Below, one piece after another: positions 1-5,365 of a stretch of 5,365 nt of DNA. The stretch spans positions 1-5,365 of the forward strand of contig JAFZBT010000125.1 of assembly GCA_017561615.1 (NCBI GenBank), given 5' to 3'. Numbering within the stretch: the first letter of the stretch is position 1; each line of letters begins with the position of its first letter. The notes under the pieces were generated by a model. That model was not told the origin of the DNA. It searched no databases and saw nothing but the letters and a program-made list of their open reading frames with translations. The DNA comes from Erysipelotrichaceae bacterium (lineage in GTDB: Bacteria > Bacillota_I > Bacilli_A > Erysipelotrichales > Erysipelotrichaceae). A program made the position numbers and the translations under genes.

Positions 1-1524
1 CTTATAGGTATCATTGACGCCGATGAAAGGCGTAATTGACAGGTCGGTGTTGATGTCCAGCTGGTAACGGTTGTTATTGAGGTCGGTGAGGAAGTAGCAG
101 GTATTGCCGTTGACAACGGCCGGTACGATGGTCGCTACGGTAATCTCCTCCTCAAAGTACTCGTCAATTACCACCTCGCCATGGAAGGTCTTAAGATATT
201 CATCCGCCGCTCTGACGATGCCCAGAGCGCTGTCGGTAACCGTGACCTTCTGGTAGTTGGAGACATCGATGAAGCCGTACATCTTGACCAGTCCGGCACT
301 GTCCTTCAGGGAGACCAGGTAGGTCGGCTGACCGGCCAGCTTGATCAATAACGGGAAGGTCGAGGTGTAGTTCTTTTCCTGAACGGCGCCTACGGCGCTG
401 TCCATGGCGCTGAATTCCTCGGCGCCCGGGATCTCGTAGTAGTCAGCCTTATGGGTACGCAGGTTGACCAGCACGAAGCCGATGTTGCTCTCATCATTGG
501 AGACGGAAGTGATGCCGGTGTACATGAAGACATCGTCATCGGCAGTGATGTATGTATACCCATCAGTTGTCTGGACGACGTTCTTCTGGGCGAACAGCGA
601 GTTCAGATAGCCATTCTGATACAGACCCCAGGAATCGATCTCACTGATGACCAGTTTGGCATCATAGACGTTATCGATCCACTGCGGGACCTCGGAAACC
701 CGGTACTTGTGGCATTCACCGGTCATCGCGTTGACGGCGATGATGCCGGAGACCTGCGGGCGCAGGTTGACCCAGGTATAGCTGATGGTCTGGATGATCC
801 AGTACGGCACGCCGCTTTCGTCGACCTCAAAGGAAGTCTCGCCGAGGTTTTCAAACGGATAGTGGAAGCGGACGTGACGCGTCAGGTCATGGAACATGTA
901 GGCACTGGGCAGATAGCGCAGACCTTCGGAAGTTCTGATCAGCTTGGCGTCGCCGCTGGTGCAGTCGACAATGACATAGCCGGCCGTGCCCTTGAGGTTG
1001 CCCAGGTACTTGAAGAAGCCGTTGTGCTCCAGCGGAGTGACCCGGACGATCTCGTTGCGGTAGTTGACCAGCGTGTATTCATCGCTTACGGAGAACTGGG
1101 AGACCAGATCGGAAGCCTGGCCGACAACGCGGTCGCCGACCTTCTGTGAAGAAGCCTTATCCAGCAGAGGCAGGTTATCAAAGTCGACTTCATTGAAGCT
1201 GGTTTCAAAGTCAGCCGGCGTAATGGCAATGCGGTTGGTGTAATGCTGTGCGTTGACCACCGGGGAAAACAGCAGTGAGCCCAGCAGGTAGACGGCAATG
1301 CAGCCGACGACCAGGTAGACCGGCCATAAGGCCTTGCCTTTCTTGAAGCCATCCTTCAGCGAAAAGACCTGGGTGACCACAAAAAGCGGTACGAAGAATA
1401 CCGGCAGGAAGAAGGCCCAGAAGGCGATCGAAGTCGGATTGATCGGCGGCAGCATGATGAAGTAGCCGATCAGTACTATCAATATCCAAAGGACAAGGGC
1501 CCAGCCCTTAAGTTTCTTGATCAT
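1..1524 (-). CDS. Membrane-anchored extracytoplasmic protein of unknown function (partial, C-terminus beyond left edge)
   Basis: This frame is open for 508 codons from an ATG at 1522-1524 to the first base of the window with no stop, so the C-terminus is missing. A good Shine-Dalgarno (AAAAGGGG, ending 7 bases before the ATG) and an upstream promoter support the start. The N-terminus is MIKKLKG, followed by three likely membrane helices (about residues 7-26, 32-52 and 67-88). The basic loop KDGFKKGK (57-64) between helices 2 and 3 puts that loop and the N-terminus inside, and the domain from residue 90 onward outside. The external part is soluble-looking and rich in beta-strand. Three segments share a G-x3-V-[D/N] strand pattern followed by a turn and a polar stretch (near residues 182, 260 and 349), suggesting repeated PepSY-like units. 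Other notable segments are the acidic-aromatic stretch after residue 103 and the GDRVVG segment (130-135). I recall similar proteins in Bacillota but cannot assign a function. It has its own promoter and is probably unrelated to the upstream transporter operon. Confidence 0.88.
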   Translation of the reverse strand, partial: MIKKLKGWALVLWILIVLIGYFIMLPPINPTSIAFWAFFLPVFFVPLFVVTQVFSLKDGFKKGKALWPVYLVVGCIAVYLLGSLLFSPVVNAQHYTNRIAITPADFETSFNEVDFDNLPLLDKASSQKVGDRVVGQASDLVSQFSVSDEYTLVNYRNEIVRVTPLEHNGFFKYLGNLKGTAGYVIVDCTSGDAKLIRTSEGLRYLPSAYMFHDLTRHVRFHYPFENLGETSFEVDESGVPYWIIQTISYTWVNLRPQVSGIIAVNAMTGECHKYRVSEVPQWIDNVYDAKLVISEIDSWGLYQNGYLNSLFAQKNVVQTTDGYTYITADDDVFMYTGITSVSNDESNIGFVLVNLRTHKADYYEIPGAEEFSAMDSAVGAVQEKNYTSTFPLLIKLAGQPTYLVSLKDSAGLVKMYGFIDVSNYQKVTVTDSALGIVRAADEYLKTFHGEVVIDEYFEEEITVATIVPAVVNGNTCYFLTDLNNNRYQLDINTDLSITPFIGVNDTYK

Positions 1525-1531
1525 TCTAAAA

Positions 1532-1538
1532 CCCCTTT
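1532..1538 (-). promoter_or_regulatory. Ribosome binding site of the membrane-anchored protein
   Basis: On the minus strand AAAGGGG lies here, with seven bases (TTTTAGA) between it and the ATG at 1524. This purine-rich site at standard spacing decides the start of the 1-1524 gene. Confidence 0.8.
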
Positions 1539-1555
1539 TCTTTCATATCTATTTC

Positions 1556-1584
1556 ATTATAACAAAAAAAGCCGCTTGCGATAA
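1556..1584 (-). promoter_or_regulatory. Extended -10 promoter for the membrane-anchored protein
   Basis: The minus strand carries a perfect TATAAT (1561-1556) preceded by TGT (1564-1562), which is the TGn extended -10 element of housekeeping sigma promoters. At 17 bases upstream the best -35 candidate is TTATCG (1584-1579), which matches the TTGACA consensus at only three positions, so recognition would rest on the extended -10. The predicted start of transcription is near 1549, leaving about 25 bases of leader with the ribosome binding site. The -35 candidate lies in and beside the loop of the upstream terminator hairpin, and the TG element abuts its T-tract. Called from sequence only; no start site is measured. 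Confidence 0.7.
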
Positions 1585-1590
1585 GCGGCT
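1564..1590 (-). terminator. Rho-independent terminator of the transporter/nucleotidyltransferase operon
   Basis: On the minus strand an eight-base-pair perfect stem (AGCCGCTT paired with AAGCGGCT, arms 1590-1583 and 1577-1570) encloses the five-base loop ATCGC and runs into an uninterrupted tract of seven T (1570-1564). It begins six bases after the TAG stop of the nucleotidyltransferase gene. This is a textbook intrinsic terminator and ends the four-gene operon. Confidence 0.93.
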
Positions 1591-1596
1591 GTGATT

Positions 1597-2502
1597 CTAG
1601 CAGTCGTAGACGTGGTCGATCTGCTTCAGCTCATTGAAGGTGTCGATCTCGACAATGTCGTCTTCATGGCATTCGCGGATGTGGACCTCGTAGTTCTTCC
1701 GCCGGTAGACCAGCGGGACCTGTTCCCAGTACTTTTCCTTTCCGCCCGGCGATTCATAGACTTCCGGGATGTCGGTTGCCAGCTTCAGGCCGTCTTCCGG
1801 ACTGAAGTAGGAAATGCCGTACATGTGGTAACAGTCGATGCCGCCGACCTTTTCTTCGGTGATGACGCCCTTCTTGTTGACCTCAAAGCACCAGTCGTCG
1901 GTACGGTGAACATACTTGCCTAAGAAGTTTGAATGGTATTCGTACTTTCTGATCAGACTGTCATTGTAGAGAACCAGATCGCTCTCCATGACGTAGGCGC
2001 TCTGGAAGAAGTCCTTGGCAACCAGCGCGGAGGAGATGTTGTTGGTCTCATTGTACAGGTCATTGGTCAGAAAGATAATGTTGGGGTATTTCTTCTTGAG
2101 GATCTCAAACTGCTCGCCCAGATAACCGATGACGACGATGATCTCCTGGATCTCGGCCTTGATACAGGCATCCAGCAGGGTCTCGATCATCGGCTTGCCG
2201 TGCACCTTGATCATCGGCTTGGGGGTGTTGAGCGTCAGCGGTACCATGCGGGAGCCGAAGCCGGCTGCCAGCATGATCGCCCGTCTTACCCGGTAAGGCT
2301 CCAGAGCCTTCAGACCGGCCATGGTAAGGATCAGCGAAGAATCGTACTTAACGTAATCCAGATCATCCAGTTCCCCGATCGTCTTGTTGATGGTGCTCAG
2401 GGAAAGCTTGAGGTCCTGGGACAGCTGTCTCTGAGAGACCTTGCCCTGAGGATTCTTTTCCAGATAAGTCAATATTTCAAACTGATTATAAGTTAAGCTC
2501 AT
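1597..2502 (-). CDS. Winged-helix / LicC-PntC-type nucleotidyltransferase fusion
   Basis: A 301-residue two-domain protein. Residues 1-65 look like a MarR/ArsR-type winged helix: LTYNQFEILTYL opens helix 1, SQRQLSQDL and SLSTINKTIGEL form the helix-turn-helix, and YVKYDSSLILT forms the wing. Residues 73-300 are a nucleotidyltransferase fold. The nucleotide-binding loop is LAAGFGSR (78-85) followed by TPKPM (93-97) with the conserved Lys95. ESD (173-175) supplies the likely first metal-binding Asp and EID (285-287) near the C-terminus the second. The late YWE segment (258-260) and EIDTFNEL ending resemble LicC (CTP:phosphocholine cytidylyltransferase) and PntC (CTP:2-aminoethylphosphonate cytidylyltransferase) more than hexose-1-phosphate enzymes. 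The expected reaction is CTP plus a phospho- or phosphono-amino-alcohol giving the CMP derivative in the cytosol. An in-frame ATG at 2523 would add seven residues, but I chose 2502 because AGAGGA (2517-2512) sits nine bases upstream. It overlaps the permease by 17 bases. The substrate is inferred, not shown. Confidence 0.88.
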   Translation of the reverse strand: MSLTYNQFEILTYLEKNPQGKVSQRQLSQDLKLSLSTINKTIGELDDLDYVKYDSSLILTMAGLKALEPYRVRRAIMLAAGFGSRMVPLTLNTPKPMIKVHGKPMIETLLDACIKAEIQEIIVVIGYLGEQFEILKKKYPNIIFLTNDLYNETNNISSALVAKDFFQSAYVMESDLVLYNDSLIRKYEYHSNFLGKYVHRTDDWCFEVNKKGVITEEKVGGIDCYHMYGISYFSPEDGLKLATDIPEVYESPGGKEKYWEQVPLVYRRKNYEVHIRECHEDDIVEIDTFNELKQIDHVYDC

Positions 2503-4066
2503 ATTCCTGTTTCCTCTTGGCATCCTTTCTCTTGATCAGGTAGACAGCGCTCTTTACCAGCAGGTTGACGACCAGGATCAGCAATGATATGATGGCCGTT
2601 TCCTCCATCATCAGGCTGTTTTCGAAGCGGTTGATCAGCAGTGACAGCGGCATGGTCGAGCTGTTGTACAGGAAGGCCACGGCACTGATGGTCATCATCG
2701 AGTTGACGAAGATGTAGCTGAACATTTCCATGATGGTTCCCCGGGTTACCGGGATCAGCACCTTCAGGGTGATCTTGGCGGTATTGATGTCATAGGTGGC
2801 GCCCAGGTCTTCATAGGTCTTGTTTACCTTATTGAGGGCGTTGTAGGCCAGAAGATAAGGTGAAGAAGTGAAGTGGACGATGTTGCAGATGACAATGATC
2901 GCATAGGTGTTGAACACCGGCGTCTTCCGGAAGGCGATGATGTAGGACAGACCCAGAACGATGCCCGGAATGCTCATGGAGACAATGGACAGGATGTGGA
3001 TCAGCCGGCGCAGGGCGTTGTTTGATCTGGTGACCATGACGGCACTGGCATAGGCGATCGTAGTTCCCAGGATGGCCGTAGCCACGCTGATGATCAGGGA
3101 GTTGAAGAAGTACTTGCTCAGATCATTGCGGGCCAGATAGCCGAAGTGATACAGCGACAGGCTCATGTCGGACGGGAACTTGCGGACAAAGGACAGATAG
3201 ACGAAGGAGCCCAGGATGGCTACCATCAGCACGATCACTGAATATGACAGGATCGCGCAGATGACGTCTCTAACCCTGTTTTCCGGCACGACATAGGCGT
3301 TGACGACGTTGTCGTTGACCTCATGGTCGGCGCGGAATGCGTCAAGCAGGAAGGATATCGTCGCCGGGATCAGTAAGAACATGCCGATGATGGTGCCCTT
3401 GGAGAAGTCCAGCAGACCGATGACCTGCTTGTAAAGGTAGACCGGTAAGGTTATGTAGTTGCCGCCGATGGTCAGCGGTACGCCGTAGTCCGTGAAGATC
3501 AGGGTAAAGACGGCAAACAGCGAGGGGAAGAAGGACTTCCGCATGTAGGGGAAGGTGATCTTCCGGAAGGTTTCCCATCTGTTGAGTCCCAGTACGCGGG
3601 CATTCTCATACAGCGAGTTGTCAATGTACTTGAAGGCGTCGTTGAACATCAGAAAGGCGGTCGGGAAGGAATACATGATCGATCCCATGACGATGCCCTT
3701 GAAGCCGAAGATCTCCAGGTTGGCGACTAAGCCGTTGGTGCCGAACAGGTTGATGAAGCCGATACCGTGGGAAATCGACGGAATCAGCATCGGCAGCGTG
3801 AACAGCATGGTCAGAAATTCCCGGTGTCTGATCCTGGTGCGGTTGATCGTGAAGGCGATCGTATAGGCGATGGCCAGCGAGATGACCGTGGAGAAGGAAG
3901 TCACTGACAGGGAATTCAGCAGAGCCTTCTTGAACTGCGTCGATTCAATTAACGGCTGAAGGGAACCGGGCTCGATGGCAGCGATCAGGCAGAAGAACGG
4001 ATACAGAACGGTAACCGTAAAGAACACTGTCAGCAGGATGCCCAGAGCGCGATTCTTCTTATACAT
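2486..4066 (-). CDS. Fused double permease of an ABC importer (putative 2-aminoethylphosphonate / Fe3+ type)
   Basis: A 526-residue integral membrane protein with two binding-protein-dependent permease halves, each of about six helices (half 1 roughly residues 8-243, half 2 roughly 267-511), joined by a polar linker (about 244-266). One chain therefore replaces the usual permease pair and should form the whole channel with two copies of the ATPase encoded just upstream. The cytoplasmic EAA loop of half 1 is clear: ENARVLG (154-160), then KITFP ending at Pro173. That of half 2 is degenerate, with EDLGATY (419-425) and VLIP ending at Pro439, and Tyr/Asp at the usual glycine position. Length and architecture fit the FbpB/AfuB and putative aminoethylphosphonate PhnU-like single-chain permeases. 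The ATG overlaps the ATPase stop by eight bases and has no strong Shine-Dalgarno, so coupling to the ATPase is likely. The basic C-terminal tail (KRKDAKRKQ) is cytoplasmic. Substrate specificity is uncertain: iron, polyamine and phosphonate importers share this fold. Confidence 0.9.
   Translation of the reverse strand: MYKKNRALGILLTVFFTVTVLYPFFCLIAAIEPGSLQPLIESTQFKKALLNSLSVTSFSTVISLAIAYTIAFTINRTRIRHREFLTMLFTLPMLIPSISHGIGFINLFGTNGLVANLEIFGFKGIVMGSIMYSFPTAFLMFNDAFKYIDNSLYENARVLGLNRWETFRKITFPYMRKSFFPSLFAVFTLIFTDYGVPLTIGGNYITLPVYLYKQVIGLLDFSKGTIIGMFLLIPATISFLLDAFRADHEVNDNVVNAYVVPENRVRDVICAILSYSVIVLMVAILGSFVYLSFVRKFPSDMSLSLYHFGYLARNDLSKYFFNSLIISVATAILGTTIAYASAVMVTRSNNALRRLIHILSIVSMSIPGIVLGLSYIIAFRKTPVFNTYAIIVICNIVHFTSSPYLLAYNALNKVNKTYEDLGATYDINTAKITLKVLIPVTRGTIMEMFSYIFVNSMMTISAVAFLYNSSTMPLSLLINRFENSLMMEETAIISLLILVVNLLVKSAVYLIKRKDAKRKQEYELNL
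2512..2517 (-). promoter_or_regulatory. Ribosome binding site of the nucleotidyltransferase, inside the permease gene
   Basis: AGAGGA on the minus strand lies nine bases before the ATG at 2502 and within the last codons of the permease reading frame. The alternative ATG at 2523 has a purine run (GAGAAAGG) directly abutting it, too close to work well. This site therefore decides the start, and its position implies translational coupling to the permease. Confidence 0.65.
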
Positions 4067-4823
4067 GCGGCACGACGCTTTCTAAGGCTTCCATCTTGTC
4101 GAGGATATGTCCGTTGACGAATTCTCTGACAAAGTCGTTGGCCGGATTCTGGAAGATGTTGGTCGGAGTATCCAGCTGCTGGATGATTCCTTCCTCGATG
4201 ATCATGATCCTGTCGGAAAGCAGATAGGCTTCCTCGACGTCATGGGTAACGTAGCACATGGTCGTATGGGTGCGCTTCTGCAGAGCCTTCAGTTCCTTCT
4301 GAAGGGTCAGACGGATGTAGGCATCCAGAGCGCTCATCGGTTCGTCGAACAGAATGATGTCCGGCTGCAGGGCCAAGGTACGGATGATGGCGACACGCTG
4401 ACGCTGGCCGCCGGAAAGCTGAGCCGGATACTTCTTCTGCTCAGCTGTCAGCTGAACCATCTCCAGCAGCTCAAGAGCCTGTTTGACAGACTCTTCTCTG
4501 CTGATCTTGCGCTTGTTTCTTAACGGATAGGCGACGTTTTCCAGAACGGTCATGTTTTCAAACAGCGAATAGTTCTGGAAGACGATGCCCATGTTTCTTT
4601 TTGAAGGATGCAGATCGGTGATGTCCTGGCCTTCCAGGTACATCCGGCCGCTGTCAGCGGTCTCCAGACCGATCATCATTCTTAACAGGGTAGTCTTGCC
4701 GCAGCCGGAGGGGCCGATGATCGACATTAATTCACCCTTGTTTACGGTAAACGAGACGTCGTTGAGGATGAGTTTTTTGTTGAAGTGCTTGGTTATGTTC
4801 TTGGCTTCGAAGAATTCACTCAT
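4059..4823 (-). CDS. ABC importer ATPase, short form without C-terminal TOBE domain
   Basis: The ATP-hydrolysing subunit of the importer, 254 residues. All motifs are intact: Walker A GPSGCGKTT, Q-loop FQNYSLF, signature LSGGQRQR, Walker B IILFDEP, D-loop SALD and switch histidine in YVTHD. The order and wording are those of the PotA/FbpC/PhnT group. The protein stops soon after the nucleotide-binding domain (ending in PHV), whereas PotA/FbpC/PhnT members are commonly about 330-370 residues with a C-terminal TOBE regulatory region, so that region is absent. I chose the ATG at 4821-4823 because it forms an ATGA overlap with the stop of the binding-protein gene. An in-frame GTG at 4835 would add four residues but has its AGGAAA only a few bases upstream or overlapping. 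The 3' end overlaps the permease start by eight bases. The assignment as an ABC ATPase is certain; the substrate is inferred. Confidence 0.95.
   Translation of the reverse strand: MSEFFEAKNITKHFNKKLILNDVSFTVNKGELMSIIGPSGCGKTTLLRMMIGLETADSGRMYLEGQDITDLHPSKRNMGIVFQNYSLFENMTVLENVAYPLRNKRKISREESVKQALELLEMVQLTAEQKKYPAQLSGGQRQRVAIIRTLALQPDIILFDEPMSALDAYIRLTLQKELKALQKRTHTTMCYVTHDVEEAYLLSDRIMIIEEGIIQQLDTPTNIFQNPANDFVREFVNGHILDKMEALESVVPHV
4820..4823 (-). other. ATGA stop/start overlap coupling binding protein and ATPase
   Basis: On the minus strand the ATPase ATG (4823-4821) and the TGA of the binding-protein gene (4822-4820) share bases. Such overlaps usually mean that ribosomes reinitiate. The nearest purine-rich candidates upstream are AGGAAA and GGGA, neither ideal, so coupling probably supplies much of the ATPase translation. 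Confidence 0.75.
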
Positions 4824-5365
4824 GATAAGTCCCACTTTCCTAACAGTTCGGTCTTGCGGTTGATGTTGTCAAGTCCGTTCATGTCGGCGTCCTTGGCGAT
4901 CTGCGGATAGTTGGGAATCTTGGTCTGTTCGTTCTTGAGGATGTTGCCCGGGCAGAACTGCTCGCAGTCGATCATGTGAGCTTCGGTAATGAACCACTGG
5001 AAGACCTCAGCAACGTGCTGCTTGGTCTCTCTGCCGGAAATGATGGCAGCGCCGGTCTGGTTGTACGGGTCGCCGGTTTCCAGTTCGATGACGGCGTAAT
5101 CAGCGCCGGCATTGATCTCGGCAACGCCCTGGAAGACCATGCCCATGGCCAGAACGATCTCACCCTGCTTCAGTAAGCTGATCGGGCCGGATCCGGAAGA
5201 AGTGAACTGCTTGGCATTGGCAGCCAGAGCCTTGAAGTATTCCAGAGCCTTTTCTTCGCCAACCCGGTTGACCATGTTCAGATAATAGGCGTAGCCGGTA
5301 CCGGAAGTGGTCGGATCAGGCATGGCCAGTAAGCCCTGGTACTTGCTGTCGAGCAGGTCATCATA
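4820..5365 (-). CDS. Extracellular solute-binding protein of the ABC importer (partial, N-terminus beyond right edge)
   Basis: The C-terminal 181 residues of a type II periplasmic-binding-fold lipoprotein or secreted protein. The frame stays open to the last base of the window, so the signal peptide and the first lobe are missing. The visible part begins YDDLLDSKYQG and continues AMPDPTTSGTGY, the hinge and ligand-loop motif typical of the FbpA (Fe3+), PotD-like and putative 2-aminoethylphosphonate (PhnS-like) binding proteins. Further on, SSGSGPISLLKQGEIVLAMG and the VFQWFITEAH helix are also family-typical. The iron-binding paired tyrosines of FbpA are not evident here, which weakly favours a non-iron ligand. 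The gene ends GKWDLS and its TGA overlaps the ATPase ATG (ATGA). It should capture the substrate outside the membrane and hand it to the fused permease. Confidence 0.9.
   Translation of the reverse strand, partial: YDDLLDSKYQGLLAMPDPTTSGTGYAYYLNMVNRVGEEKALEYFKALAANAKQFTSSGSGPISLLKQGEIVLAMGMVFQGVAEINAGADYAVIELETGDPYNQTGAAIISGRETKQHVAEVFQWFITEAHMIDCEQFCPGNILKNEQTKIPNYPQIAKDADMNGLDNINRKTELLGKWDLS

Noticed and set aside
451..1149. A 232-codon plus-strand open frame opposite the membrane-anchored protein gene
   Set aside because: It has low-complexity Asp/Val/Gly-rich composition typical of the reverse complement of a coding frame, no ribosome binding site, and lies wholly inside the well-supported minus-strand gene.
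1086..1489. Two overlapping short minus-strand frames within the membrane-anchored protein gene
   Set aside because: They are out-of-frame readings of the 1-1524 gene, whose frame has a promoter, a Shine-Dalgarno and membrane helices.
1933..2496. A plus-strand open frame opposite the nucleotidyltransferase
   Set aside because: It lies inside a gene with clear catalytic motifs, has no recognisable domain and has a shadow-like composition. The neighbouring plus-strand frame at 1591-1923 was rejected for the same reason.
2503..2523. A seven-residue longer N-terminus (MPRGNRN) for the nucleotidyltransferase
   Set aside because: Its only purine-rich upstream run touches the ATG, while the downstream ATG has AGAGGA at nine bases, and the winged-helix domain begins right after it.
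4824..4835. A GTG start that would add MGLI to the ATPase
   Set aside because: The ATG forming an ATGA overlap fits the operon's pattern and the usual start of the family, and the GTG lacks properly spaced Shine-Dalgarno sequence.
4820..5365. Assignment of the importer as a ferric iron transporter
   Set aside because: The fold and motifs allow it, but the paired iron-binding tyrosines are not evident in the visible part and the linked nucleotidyltransferase points to a phosphonate or phospho-amino-alcohol ligand. It remains an alternative, not a claim.
1..5365. CRISPR arrays, transposons, tRNA or rRNA genes
   Set aside because: No regularly spaced direct repeats, terminal inverted repeats, transposase motifs or RNA-gene signatures were found, and almost every base is in an accepted gene.

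Overview
The window is one strand of a bacterial chromosome: every gene I accept is read on the minus strand, so the window is easiest to read from right to left. Base composition looks moderately GC-rich (estimated by eye, not computed). Strong purine-rich Shine-Dalgarno sites, tightly overlapping genes, an ABC importer with a fused double permease and a LicC-like cytidylyltransferase suggest a Gram-positive, gut-type Bacillota (Erysipelotrichia or Clostridia-like). No 16S or other marker gene is present, so this placement is an inference.

Region 1 (5365 to 1597, minus) is a four-gene operon entered from the right edge. It holds the C-terminal 181 residues of an extracellular substrate-binding protein (4820-5365), a short ABC ATPase (4059-4823), a 526-residue fused permease with two six-helix halves (2486-4066), and a 301-residue protein joining a winged-helix DNA-binding domain to a LicC/PntC-type nucleotidyltransferase (1597-2502). 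Each junction overlaps, by 3, 8 and 17 bases, so the four proteins are probably translationally coupled. A strong intrinsic terminator (1564-1590) closes the operon.

Region 2 (1563 to 1, minus) is a separate transcription unit. An extended -10 promoter lies directly against the terminator's T-tract and drives a large membrane-anchored protein of unknown function (1-1524). It has three N-terminal membrane helices and a large external domain, and it continues past the left edge.

Inferred joint role: the importer belongs to the Fe3+/putrescine/2-aminoethylphosphonate superfamily, and the last gene looks like an enzyme that activates phosphocholine or 2-aminoethylphosphonate with CTP. Together they suggest uptake of a small aminophosphonate or phospho-amino-alcohol head group, which is activated as a CMP derivative for decorating surface polymers. 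The fused winged-helix domain could let the enzyme sense or control its own pathway. The substrate cannot be proven from sequence alone. The only sizeable non-coding stretch is 1525-1596, and it is filled by the terminator, the promoter and a ribosome binding site.
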